From: Chionis minor
Lineage: Eukaryota > Chordata > Aves > Charadriiformes > Chionididae
Reading direction: 5' to 3'
Assembly: GCA_013398295.1 (NCBI GenBank)
Contig: VZSF01006565.1
Coordinates: 1,254,474 to 1,318,473, forward strand
Length of the DNA stretch: 64,000 nt
The notes below the pieces were generated by a model. That model had not been told where the DNA came from. It made no database searches and was given only the letters and a program-made list of their open reading frames with translations. This document shows positions 12,162 through 21,386 of the stretch, one piece after another (position 1 is the first letter of the stretch; each line of letters opens with the position of its first letter). Position numbers and translations under genes: made by a program.

Positions 12162-15100
12162 CTGACAACGGAAAGAGAACATATTAGGCTATTTTCTGCA
12201 GATGGAGCCTGTGATTGTTTTTCTAGTGAAACAAACTAGTAAATACCTATAAGTTTTTATTTTTGAGAACACTGCATAGATGGAACAGGAGGCAAGTTGA
12301 ACGCAGTCTGTAAGCTAAGGAGTTTGCTACATTCCCCCCTCCTTGCAGGGCAGAGAGAGTAGTTGCATTGTATACAACACTTCATCCTAAGTTTATAATC
12401 ACAGTTATTAGTCTAGTGATGTAAGGTCAAAGTCAACACGCCCAATTCTTCATCACAGAATCAACTGTCTCCCTGTCCATAAGGTACTTTTACACTTAAA
12501 GACAAAGTCGTTCTTTTTAGTGGCTTATATGGCCACTCTGCCCAGTGAGGGTGCAGGGAAACAAATCTAGTGTTGAGGAATCTACGGAGGGGCTCGGTGT
12601 CCCCCAGCAGTTCACTTTTTATCCCTTCGTTGATGTTAAGAAAGCACAAGTTGAGATTGGAATAGCTACTCTATTCCTCCAATACATATTTACTAGCCAT
12701 TGTTTGAACACATTTTAAGACAGACCTCAAGGAATAACAATGGCAAAGATACATAACTTCTTGCTCCTCCAAAGGAGGTCTGGAGGGGTAATGCCTGACT
12801 CTAGGTCCCAACCTTCTTCCATATATTTGGCCATGCTACATGTCAACTCCACTGGATGTACTAAATGCCTGCTACATACAGAGAAACTCTGACTAGAAGA
12901 ATTATAAAAATGCCATCAGATGATCCATATAGCTTATGTGCATTTAAAACCGTTTAGAAGATAAACCAGTTTTACCTTGCATGCATCAGTCATCCATGTG
13001 GGATCTCCAGCACAGACCATGTTGTCAGTAACTCTGGTAGTGTCATAGTATTCATATTTGCATTTTGTCTGTGATACTAAGTTTACAGTTGCCGACATCA
13101 GTCTTTGAGCATAGTAAATGTCATCTGCAACCAAAAGAACAGGTAACTATTTTCACCATCCAAGATTAAAAAAACCCAAAACAAACCCAACCCTTAACAC
13201 TTTCAGCACTTAAAAGAAATCAGCGTAACTATTTGAATTCTGATTTAAGGCTCTTGTATCCAGTTGGATTAAGAGAAAACAAATCCTGCGTAAGTTTTGA
13301 AGTGTTCCAAACGCAAGCTATAAAGCTTGCTTTTTAGAGAGAAAGTTGGCTAGTTTTTGAAGGAAGTTCTGCACAAATGGAATCCTTTGTTAATCCTCCA
13401 ACACAGCTTTAGTTTTTTCTACTCCTCACCACATTAGGAATGAAAAATATTGCTGTGTTTTACATCGTCACTTACTTTGTATGGTTTGATAAGTGTGAGA
13501 AGCATCAGATAGGAAATGCTATGGCATCCAGTTCCCGTATTATGAAATTACATCTTTAGAAATAAATGATTTACTTACAAAAATCTTGTTTTCCATAGCC
13601 AGCTATTTCACACCGGGTATTGTCTTGTAAGTAAAGGTTCTTCTCCGGCAAGCAGACTGTTCTGACATATTTGGATTCTACTGCACACTGTCCAGAAGTT
13701 GTTCTTATCCTTATCAAAGCTAAAAAAAAAAAAAGAAACACAAGTCAGAGAATATACAGTTAGATTTGTAAAGCAAGTTCTCTGAGAATAGGGGTATAGG
13801 GTACAGTTAACCGGAAGAGTTACAATTACACTTAATTTGGTTACCCATGGCTCCTCTCCTTTCTTTTTGGAATGAGACCAAGTCATTATTTATTAACAGA
13901 ATTAATTCCCCAGCACTAAAATTAGCAAATGTTTCAATTTGAACTTCCTTCCTGGAAGGATATGGGCTGATAGCTTAGGGAAGATTTTTCTGCAAGTCTG
14001 TTTTCAAGTGTTTTAAAACCTCAACTTCCTCCTTGGCTGTAGAGAGTGGCACAGTCTGCCCTGCTGACGAGGGGGCAGTTGACCCTGCACTTCTCAGTGC
14101 AAGGGCTTATGAAGCTGTTCTGCGAGTCTTTTCCCTTAGTGGCAGCAATGTGGAAGGGGTGGTAGAGTTCTAAGTGTCAAGTGCAAGAGCAACAAGTCTG
14201 TTCTGTGCAAGCTGCAAAAAGCCATCTCTGGCTCTGTTGGTTTAGGGATAGGCTTGTGAAAGCCCGAGAGACTCAAACTCCAGATTAACTCAGGGAATAC
14301 TTTGGCTACTGTGGTACCTGATATGGCATTCCCCTACCATATGACAAAGCCTACTTTACATGCATTTTGTCATGGTTCACTAGACATACAGTGTGATCTC
14401 TGTAGACACAGAATAAGATGGTAGAAATGGGACTTTGCCAATAGTGCTTATAGGAGAGCCTTGTACAGATCTAGAGACAAGACAGGCATATAGTTGACTG
14501 TGTGTCAAGTAATGCACCTGATGTGTGCCACAAATCAAGTTTGTACAAGTAGAAAAATCTTGCTCAGGACACACCTGTTTGTCCAAAGCACCCAGTTCCT
14601 GTTCCCCTTCATCTCATCTCCATTCTACTTCTACAAGAAAGTATATGCCACAATTGCATAGCCTTCAGCTATCCTGTGTTTTAAAGGCTCACATTAAGAT
14701 GACACTTACCAATATCATTCTCATTGCCACCTGTGTCATCCGTAAATTCAGGGTGAGAGATGATGTCATCAACCATGAATACTTGTTCCTTATCATCAGT
14801 AACATTCAGTATGGATTTTCCAAGGAAGACTTTGTAGCTGGATTTGTTTTGTGGTTTTTTTGACCTGAGTGAGAATAAAGAGATTCATGAAGGCTACCAG
14901 TTTCTGACAGCGCGGTCAACAGTTTAGATCCAGTGACAGTTCTGTTTCACATTTACTTCAATGCTGACAAGAAAAAGCAAAATTTACTCAGCTTTGAAAG
15001 TTAATCCAGTATTCTAAAGGAAAACAACCTGATTTTCCATTTGAAGGAACTAAGATAGATGTTCAGGCATTTTGAAATGCACACCTAGCTAGCTGCTACT

Positions 15101-18100
15101 AATGCCAAGCACTGGTGATGCAGGATGCCAAGATGATCAGCTTTCCACAGGAACAACAAAAAACACTCATAAATGTATTCCTTAACAGCTCATCACCTTT
15201 CAGTACAACTTTAAGTTTTGGAAACAGCTAAAGTAAAAATGAAACCCTGGCTCCAATTTAGGCTAAAATTGTTTAAATGGCATAATTCACCAAAATGTTC
15301 ACATCTGGCTAGCTCATTCTGCTGGACTTGGACTCCCAGAGGCTTAATGTTTATGGCTGCTCTTCTTGTTTTATTCAATGAAAAGAACACTCTCACTATG
15401 GTGCGTTTTGAAGGGTTGCTCGGTGAGCATCGTGCAAAGAAATCAGTTGAAGAAAGTTGCAAATAAGAAGGATGCAGAACTGCAAACTTACGGAGTGTGA
15501 AAACAGTGTGCTGCTGTAAGCACCCAGCAAGGGTCAATGAGGCTGCCACCGCAAAGAAATTGGTCCATGCCCCTTATGTTTTGGAAGATGCCAGCTATCC
15601 AAGGCTGAGTCTCAACCTCTGCCTGGCTTCCACCAACAATCTTGAAGTACTTGCTCATGCTCCTTTGACCACATGCACGCCCTGTGAAAGGAAAAATTTT
15701 GTTCAGATATTCTTACAACTGAGCACCAACCTTGTGCTATTAAAAAAAATAAAATCAGTTGTCTTGAAGCTAATGTTACTTACCACACTTCTCTATGTTG
15801 CAGGGTGTTTCTTGAATGGTGAATCCCCTCTTGGTGTAACACCAGGGCTTGTTCCTTCCATTCGGGTTTCTAGAAGATAAAGGGAGTGTTCTTTTCATAA
15901 AGACAGTTTTTCTTTTTTAAAAAAGGATAGCATCTTAGAATTTTAACCGTCCTGAAAGGGCTAAAAGTGTTCTGTTGCAAGATATGCCAGAGGAAAAAAT
16001 TGGCAACTGCCTATTTCTGTTGCATAGTGGGGGGATTTTGCAGTATGATCAGCTTCAGTGACGAGAACTCTAGACACTTCAGAGAGTCACATTCCAAGTA
16101 TTTTTAGTCAAAATTAATCTCTAACATTTCGTTTGGTTTTGGTTGTTTTTTTAAAAACACGTACCATCACTTGAGGTACTTCTGGGGCTGTGACATTAGA
16201 AGTCATCCCAGGAAGAGCGATGTTTTTCTTACCTGCAGTAGCTGTGTTTGCCCAGTCCAAGCTGCAAAGCATTCTTCAAATGAGCATGGTACCGATGCCT
16301 CCTGACTACTGAAGGAAGGTCCCATGGCAGACATTCATCTTCTGTTGCTGTTCCTCTGTAGTCCTCCCCATTCTTAGTATAGCATACGCTGTCAGTGTCT
16401 GAGAAAATACTTCATTAGCAGCATGTTCTTGCTTATAATTGTTCCGAGACAGAAATAATCTGTATGGCTCCTTCTAATGAGAAGAAAGTTCCTGCATTAC
16501 ACTTGAAAACAGATTATGCAAGATCTGGACCAATTACGTATTCTTATTAAATTTGTTCTATATGGATTTTAAGCATCAAATATCTTATGCTTTAGAGCAT
16601 TCCTATTGCCTCCTTAATAGTTTTAGTGTACTTCACAATATAATCAGTTCTTCTGCTTCTGAAGACTCCGAAGCAAGTTCACTTTTTAAACTTCCAACTA
16701 AAGCATTTTTGAGGTAGGCAACATTAGTGAAGAAGAGACAAAAGAGTTAGAGATCTCGATTTTATGCCAATATTTAGTTTTTCTCCTCTCTTAGTCTGTT
16801 AGCATAGAGTGCTGAAGGATATCCAGTCACATAGTTATGGGTAACTTTCACTTGGCATTCATATTCATGATTTGCCTATCTTTTTAGATCTTTCCAATCA
16901 ATTTTGTTAGTATTAAGGAAGATACTCTACCTAGTTCACAGTGAATCCCAGCGTATCCTTCTGGGCATACGCAACGATTAATTCCACTGAAGAGGTAATA
17001 GGTAATACAGGTTCCTCCATTCAAACAGTGGCATTCTGCAAGGAAAAGGCATTACTAGTCAGATGCAAAGCATTTGAGGGATGAAGCAAAATGCAGTTGC
17101 AAATTAAGTTTTAGGTGTTTACTATCAGTAAGAGTCTTCCTTCTTGGTAACAAGCTTTTTAGGTTCAAGTAGAAGAGGCAGATATTTACCCTTGTGAACT
17201 GATCTGTGTTTATACAGCAGCTTGTAGTAATTCTTGTTATAAACCTAAGGGAAAAGAAAAAAGGACTTTAAGGAAACAATTTCTTTTACGTGGTTTGACT
17301 GTCTTCTACGGTCCCAAGCTCTGTTCCCTACAGCATACCTATAACAGTTTAGGTTTTTGCATGTAGTTAAAAACTGAACCTGCTCTGTGGGATCTGGATG
17401 TGAACGAAGTGTTGAGCTCTACTTGAGCAAAGCAGAATGGGGAAGAAAAAAACCCCCTCAGAAAACCTCCACCAAGCTGGTCCACTGCATCAGATCAACA
17501 TTGCAGGTATTCCTGCTATAAGGACCTAAGTCTCAACAGTCGGTGTCCCTGAAACGGGGAAGGGAACTTTTCCCTCTGCACCTCTTGGCCAGCAACCAGT
17601 GCAGCAAAGATGCAACATTCCCCAGCTGCCTCTGTCACTTTGATGACTTTGGTGCTCCATGTTTGTGCCATGGAATAAAAGCTAGTAGATTTCTATAACA
17701 ATAGAATCTTGCCCTGTACTTCAAGTCCTGCCTTGACTTTGCAGGCTGGACATTTCTGCCTCCACGGAATTAAATAAGATTAGGCTTTTAGTATATTTTC
17801 CCCAGAGGTCAAGTGGGCTTGCCTGAGCCAAAAGAAGTGGCAACAACAGAATTCCATAATGCTGGCAAATGGCTCTGCTGATAGCTATCAGCTGTCATAC
17901 AAATTGATAGTTGAAAAATACTCAGATTCCTTGCTCCTTTTTTAGGATCACACTTCCAAATAGAGAGGTGGGAGTTTAGTTAAGGCCCAATATCCACCTC
18001 CCTGGAAGATCAGTGAGCTCTTGGGACTCAATGTCCAGGTCTAAATTGCACTAAGAAAGAACTAGAAAAGCTAGATTTCTTGCTTACTGCACAATGTCCT

Positions 18101-18388
18101 CACTCACAGAACACCAGCAGACATCTTAGGGTGGAACAGAATCAGGAGAAAAAAAAAGGGTTCAAACCCACATTTCTTGCACATGTATATGCAGCAGATG
18201 TATATGTACACACAGAGGCAGCAAAAATAATTCAAGTCAAAAGCCTACTATACTATCCAAAACAGAAGTGTAATCAAAACCAGAAGTGGTTCCAAGTGAA
18301 AACCCCCCCCTTATTAAAAAAAACTTACAGAATCTAGTCCCGTGACAAGTGTGCCCAGTGCTACTGTGAGGAAGATGAGTAACTTCAT
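11967..18388 (-). CDS. PLAU: urokinase-type plasminogen activator (spliced, ten coding exons)
   Basis: Secreted serine protease zymogen that cleaves plasminogen to plasmin, driving pericellular proteolysis, cell migration and fibrinolysis. Coding segments, in gene order: 18388-18329, 17244-17190, 17035-16931, 16398-16233, 15869-15784, 15681-15492, 14864-14710, 13719-13579, 13124-12976, 12161-11967. They join in frame to 1302 nt, or 433 residues plus TGA. Layout: signal peptide 1-20; short basic linker 21-38; EGF-like domain about 39-73; kringle with six cysteines, C79 to C157; linker with C161, which should tie the chains together; activation site K171-I172 (YFK/IVGG); trypsin-like domain 172-433. 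The triad is H216 (TAAHC), D271 (NDIA) and S372 (GDSGG). D366 gives trypsin-like preference for Lys/Arg. Possible N-glycosylation sites are N227 and N241. No frameshift or early stop was seen. The kringle plus a single EGF domain, without finger or second kringle, separates it from tPA (PLAT). The text closely follows chicken uPA, including the C-terminal REPK/PEPK-like tail. Confidence 0.96.
12976..13124 (-). CDS. PLAU: PLAU exon 10: specificity pocket
   Basis: 149 nt encoding residues 320-369, from YDIYYAQRL to TDACK. Asp366 is the S1 specificity residue. Ends in phase 0 after Lys369 before a GTAAAA donor. Confidence 0.95.
13579..13719 (-). CDS. PLAU: PLAU exon 9: protease core
   Basis: 141 nt encoding residues 273-319 and one base of Tyr320, with protease cysteines 284, 295 and 309 and the block EIAGYGKQ. 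The acceptor has an unusually pure tract: 13 consecutive T on the minus strand (13734-13722) almost touching the AG. Donor GTAAGT. Confidence 0.94.
14710..14864 (-). CDS. PLAU: PLAU exon 8: catalytic aspartate
   Basis: 155 nt encoding residues 221-272 and one base of Ala273. It opens with a Lys-rich surface loop ([11 protein letters not shown]), the region that in mammalian uPA helps bind the inhibitor PAI-1, and ends with the catalytic Asp271 in NDI. Two N-glycosylation sequons fall here, N227-K-S and N241-V-T. Confidence 0.94.
15492..15681 (-). CDS. PLAU: PLAU exon 7: activation site and catalytic histidine
   Basis: 190 nt encoding residues 158-220 and two bases of Pro221. It contains C161, the zymogen cleavage site K171-I172 followed by VGG, and the catalytic His216 in LTAAHCF. 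Cleavage after K171 would free the Ile172 amino group to order the active site, as in other chymotrypsin-fold zymogens. Acceptor TTTCACAG, donor GTAAGT. Confidence 0.95.
15784..15869 (-). CDS. PLAU: PLAU exon 6: second part of the kringle
   Basis: 86 nt encoding residues 129-157, including [12 protein letters not shown] and kringle cysteines 139, 152 and 157. Together with the previous exon it gives six kringle cysteines, so all three disulfides can form. The exon ends with one base of Gly158 before a GTAAGT donor. Confidence 0.94.
16233..16398 (-). CDS. PLAU: PLAU exon 5: first part of the kringle
   Basis: 166 nt encoding residues 74-128 and two bases of Arg129. It carries kringle cysteines 79, 96 and 128 and the conserved [16 protein letters not shown] block. 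Acceptor CTCAG, donor GGTAAGA. The kringle is split between two exons, as in mammalian PLAU. Confidence 0.94.
16931..17035 (-). CDS. PLAU: PLAU exon 4: EGF-like (growth factor) domain
   Basis: 105 nt encoding residues 39-73, with six cysteines (40, 42, 48, 60, 62, 71) in the EGF pattern. The loop from about Y51 to R59 (YYLFSGINR) is where mammalian uPA grips its receptor uPAR. In human it reads as a YFSNIHW-type motif, so the loop is only partly conserved here. Single-domain exon, phase 1 at both ends. Confidence 0.94.
17190..17244 (-). CDS. PLAU: PLAU exon 3: basic N-terminal linker
   Basis: 55 nt encoding residues 21-38 ([18 protein letters not shown]) plus the first base of Glu39. The segment is rich in Lys, Tyr and His, and in chicken uPA an equivalent stretch precedes the EGF domain. 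It is longer and more basic than the human counterpart. Acceptor TTAG, donor GGTAAAT, phase 1. Confidence 0.9.
17245..18328 (-). other. PLAU: PLAU intron 2
   Basis: About 1.1 kb with GT-AG ends. Contains a C8 run near 18303-18310 and an A9 run near 18152-18160. No exon or repeat recognised. The open frame at 18080-18337 runs antisense into exon 2 and is not called. Confidence 0.7.
18329..18388 (-). CDS. PLAU: PLAU exon 2, coding part: signal peptide
   Basis: Encodes 20 residues beginning [12 protein letters not shown], a typical cleavable secretion signal. The start is the first ATG in the proposed mRNA: neither the proposed exon 1 nor the 47-nt exon 2 leader contains an ATG, and A lies at -3. 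The exon ends in phase 0 at GATTCT before a GTAAG donor. The non-coding leader runs 18435-18389 after a TTTTCAG acceptor. Confidence 0.93.
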
Positions 18389-18435
18389 GTTGTTAGTTAA
18401 CTTTTCACTTCGTTCCTCCTCTTCTTATTTCAATT
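18389..18435 (-). other. PLAU: PLAU exon 2, non-coding leader
   Basis: 47 nt between a TTTTCAG acceptor and the start codon. A-rich, with no ATG and therefore no upstream ORF. Confidence 0.75.
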
Positions 18436-19937
18436 CTGAAAATAAAAGAGGAACTTAGTGTTATGTCATAGCTTTGCGTGTCAGCCTTCTTGCTTCCACA
18501 GCCAGCAGGTTTCAGAATAAATCACAACACAATTGACAGAAGAATTAAGCATTGACTTGTTGTGGAATATCTGCTTATTATTTCCATATATTAAGTTAGA
18601 CATTATTGTTTGAAGCTTTTTTTGTACATTAAAAAAATAAATCTCGTTGTATTGCTAAGAGTTTAAATCAAGCAGAGAAAGGGAAATTGGAGAAATCCAT
18701 ACTCAGTTCCTGCAGTGTGGACTAACAATTAGAAAAGGGCAGATGTATTTAGTTGCTGTCCAGCTATTTGTACCCATTTAGCTGATTATTACTACCTTGC
18801 AACAAAAGCACCGAGTGTCCACCTTTAGGCTACGGAAGGGAGAGCTCCTTTTTCCCCCCCATGACCTCTGTAGTTGCCAACTGCATCTTGTTGGCCACCA
18901 GGCACTTGCATAAGCCCAGCCACCTCACCGAGCGCCTCTCACCACTGCAAACTCTTCAAAGTCTGGTCGCAATGTTCCCTCACCTATTTACTGTATTAGA
19001 GAGGCTTAGGATTTATTTTATCTTCAGTTCTTATATGCTGCCAAGCATGTATTGCAATCTTCCCAAGAGTGACAGTTAAAAAACTAGCTTGTAGAACTGA
19101 TGGGCAGAGAGAGCTAGAAAGTGCCAACGTTTCTGGGGTTTTTTTAAATTGCAGTCAAAGTCATAAGATTTTTTTAGTATTTTAATGTGTCCTCAGTTCC
19201 AGAAAATGGAAAAACTTGATTTTTAAAAGACTTTGTGGGAATCTTAGCTATAGCTACAGCAGCAAGCAGTGCAGTAGGACCAGGTCTGCAGAGCCGGCTG
19301 AGGACCTGCCCCACGCGGCATCTGCTGCGCAGGTTTTCACCCGGGACTAGTCCTGGTCCGGTCCTGCAGGGCGAATGCCTGCGGCCGTCTGGGGTGCAGC
19401 CTCCAGGTCGGTTTTATTTGAAGACAGACAGTGCAGGTACCCTAAAGCCATCCGGCAGTACGAACCAAAACACAGGGAACACAAAAGATCCCGGGATTCA
19501 TTTGAAAAAAAAGCTGACGCGATCCAACCCAAAATGCTATTGTAGATGCAGCCTTTGCCTGTGAGCAGGTTTCATAATGCAAAAGCAAATTGCGCCGCAG
19601 GTAGTGGGGCAGGGACTTTTCCCACTCAGGAGAGATTTCAGCAGATATATTTTCCCTGGAACTCTATTCATATTAAGAGAATCATTTTTAGCGTATTTGG
19701 CAGCTACGTAAGGAATCTGTTATTTGCTACCATAATTAGTTTCCGAGGCCCAACCAAGCATCGCGGTGGCAGCCCCGCTGATGCCCGCTGACCCCGCGGT
19801 GCAGGCGGCGCGCAGAGCGGAGCCCCCCCCGACACGCTGCGGCACCGGGGGTTTAACCCGGTTCCGTTGCAGCGGCCGCCGCTCGAATCCCTTCGGCCCG
19901 CACCCGGCGGCTCTGCCCGTAACGGCGCGGCACTTAC
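18436..19937 (-). other. PLAU: PLAU intron 1
   Basis: About 1.5 kb between the predicted non-coding exon and the exon with the start codon. No repeat recognised. It holds a near-kappaB string GGGACTTTTCCC at 19612-19623, one base longer than the consensus. The open frame at 19235-19564 has no homology I can see. Confidence 0.5.
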
Positions 19938-20050
19938 CGGCGCGGGAGCCCCGCGGTCGCTGCTGCGGCTGCCGGTGGCGGGCGAGGGGGTGTCGGTAGC
20001 GGCCGGTGGCGAGCGAACGGGCTGCCGGTGGCGAGCGGTAGCGGTGGCGA
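19938..20050 (-). other. PLAU: PLAU exon 1, non-coding (predicted)
   Basis: Very GC-rich leader with no ATG, ending at a strong donor CCG/GTAAGTG at 19938-19937. The 5' end is estimated about 30 bp downstream of the TATA-like box. It contains imperfect repeats of a CGGTGGCGAGCGG-like unit (about 19968-20066). Chosen because it has the best GT donor in the CpG island and because PLAU has a non-coding first exon in mammals. Confidence 0.55.
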
Positions 20051-20076
20051 CTGGCAGCGGTGGCGCGGGGCGGCGC

Positions 20077-20082
20077 TATAAA
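20077..20082. promoter_or_regulatory. PLAU: TATA-like box, readable on both strands
   Basis: The plus strand reads CTATAAAGG and the minus strand CCTTTATAG. GC boxes (GGGGCGGGG type) follow at about 20087-20102, which is upstream for minus-strand transcription, so I assign it to PLAU. The plus-strand match to TATAAA is the better one, so a divergent plus-strand transcript starting near 20110 is possible. Confidence 0.5.
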
Positions 20083-20086
20083 GGCC

Positions 20087-20102
20087 GGGGAGGGGCGGGG
20101 CC
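20087..20102. promoter_or_regulatory. PLAU: GC boxes (Sp1/KLF type)
   Basis: GGGGAGGGGCGGGGCC lies within 5 bp of the TATA-like box, on its upstream side for PLAU. GC boxes next to a TATA element are described for mammalian PLAU promoters. Confidence 0.6.
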
Positions 20103-20120
20103 GCCGCCGCCACCGCCCCG

Positions 20121-20165
20121 GGGCGGGTTCGGGTTCGGGTTGGGGTCAGGGTCAGGGTCAGGGGC
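20121..20165. repeat. telomere-like G-rich hexamer array
   Basis: Seven consecutive GGG runs spaced by three bases: GGGCGG-like, then GGGTTC twice, GGGTTG, GGGTCA three times, ending in GGGG. The period is 6 bp, close to but not the same as the vertebrate telomere unit. The spacing fits a G-quadruplex on the plus strand, which is the template strand for PLAU. Confidence 0.8.
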
Positions 20166-20214
20166 TCGCCCGCACCCCCGGGACCCGCTGCCGTCCCGCA
20201 CAGCAGCGCGGGAG

Positions 20215-20221
20215 TGACTCA
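20215..20221. promoter_or_regulatory. PLAU: AP-1 (TRE) consensus in the PLAU promoter
   Basis: Exact TGACTCA about 165 bp upstream of the predicted PLAU start. AP-1 is an established activator of PLAU in mammals. Sites of this length are expected several times per 64 kb by chance, so the position is the argument. Confidence 0.45.
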
Positions 20222-21372
20222 AGGGGGGATGTGAAAGGCCGGGTTGAGGTTGCGGGGGGACAAGGCGGGGCGAGCGGGCAGCGGTGCTGGGAGTCGGATT
20301 CTGTGCGCGGCTCCTCGGCTGCCCCCCCGCAGGCACCGCTGCTCCGAGGCGTTTAAAAACCCAAACAAAACCCAAAACAAGAGAGAAATGCGAGTGACAG
20401 CTATGAGAAGAATAACTGGTGTTGAAACACGCCCAGGGATACGAACAAGCGTGGTGTATCTTCTTCCTAATGAGAGAAAGACAAATGATGTAGTAATTAA
20501 TAGAGGATTAAATTGATGCAAGTGTGGGTTGAACGCAGCCCGCTGGGAGGGGATATCGGGCCAGGATGTGTGCTTGAGGCACTCAACGTGCTTTCAGGGA
20601 CCTGAAACGGGGCATTCGGGGCGAGCGGGGTGCTTGCCCAAGGGTCCTCTCCCCGGCTGGGTTCCATGAGGACAGGGCGCTCTCGGCAGGGTCACACTCA
20701 TCTTCCACAAAGCTCCTTTCCGTGAAGCAACCTTTTGATACGGAGAAATTGGTCATGGTTTTCCCATAATTTCTGTCTTCCAAAGAAATACTCAAAGTGG
20801 GGTAATTCCGTAAGGTGTGGATGGAGGTGTGAACTGACAGATACCTGGCTAAGAGTGCAGGCTGAGCAGAAGAGGTAGGCTTTCCTAGCCCGGTCAAATG
20901 TAGCTCTTCACGTTATGGTGTGGCATTGTAGTAATGTAGTGAATAATAACGAATCAGCACGCAGGATTTGTGGATGTGTTCGTAGGGTTTAGCTTCAGGT
21001 AGCGCAGGTGACTAAGCTGAGGCAGGTCTCTGTAGGCTGTGTAGCTGATGAAGAGCGGTTACTTCAGAGGCCAGGAGAGAGCAGGAGTTGAGCTGAATTT
21101 CCCTCAAGAGAAATGTTTTCATAATAGGACAATTAAGAGCTTAGGGAGACACCTTCTATGTTTGAACTTCACTGGTAGGAGTATGGCTTAGTTTTCTTCT
21201 TCCCTCCCCAACTTCTATTTCTCTCAAGTCTGTGGCACCTTTATTTGGGTACTGGCCACTTACATTCTCTATTCCTTTCTGTTCAGATCTTCACGCTCGC
21301 GTCAGAACAGAGCTCGTGTCGGAACAGACCTCATGTCTGCCGAAAGCATGCTGCAGTCACTTCACTGAATGG

Positions 21373-21386
21373 CAGGAACTGAGTCA
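21373..21386 (+). promoter_or_regulatory. PLAU: Ets (PEA3)/AP-1 composite element
   Basis: CAGGAA directly followed, after one base, by TGAGTCA, about 1.3 kb upstream of PLAU. The mammalian uPA enhancer, about 2 kb upstream, is built on a PEA3 site fused to an AP-1 site with nearly this spacing. The second AP-1 site of the mammalian enhancer was not found nearby. Confidence 0.4.

Larger units (their letters stand above)
10965..20050 (-). other. PLAU: PLAU transcription unit (inferred extent)
   Basis: Inferred limits of the primary transcript. The 5' end is placed about 30 bp downstream of the TATA-like element at 20077-20082. The 3' end is placed just past the ATTAAA at 10987-10982. Eleven exons are proposed, with exon 1 wholly non-coding, the same exon count as human PLAU. 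Intron sizes in transcript order are about 1502, 1084, 154, 532, 363, 102, 627, 990, 454 and 814 bp. The start and end are motif-based and have no transcript support here. Confidence 0.65.
19755..20345. promoter_or_regulatory. PLAU: CpG island covering the PLAU promoter and exon 1
   Basis: The most GC- and CpG-dense part of the window, with sharp edges into AT-rich DNA. It holds the predicted exon 1, the TATA-like box, GC boxes, a G-rich hexamer array and an AP-1 site. Open frames reading through it are rich in Gly, Pro and Arg, as chance frames in GC-rich DNA are, and are not called as genes. Confidence 0.8.

Noticed and set aside
15497..15880. 127-codon plus-strand ORF
   Set aside because: It is the antisense shadow of PLAU exons 6 and 7 and the short intron between them.
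19612..19623. GGGACTTTTCCC as an NF-kappaB site in PLAU intron 1
   Set aside because: One base longer than the kappaB consensus, so only a near-match.
20060..20356. Gly/Arg/Ser-rich ORFs in the CpG island
   Set aside because: They translate GC boxes and the G-rich hexamer array; such frames are expected in any CpG island.
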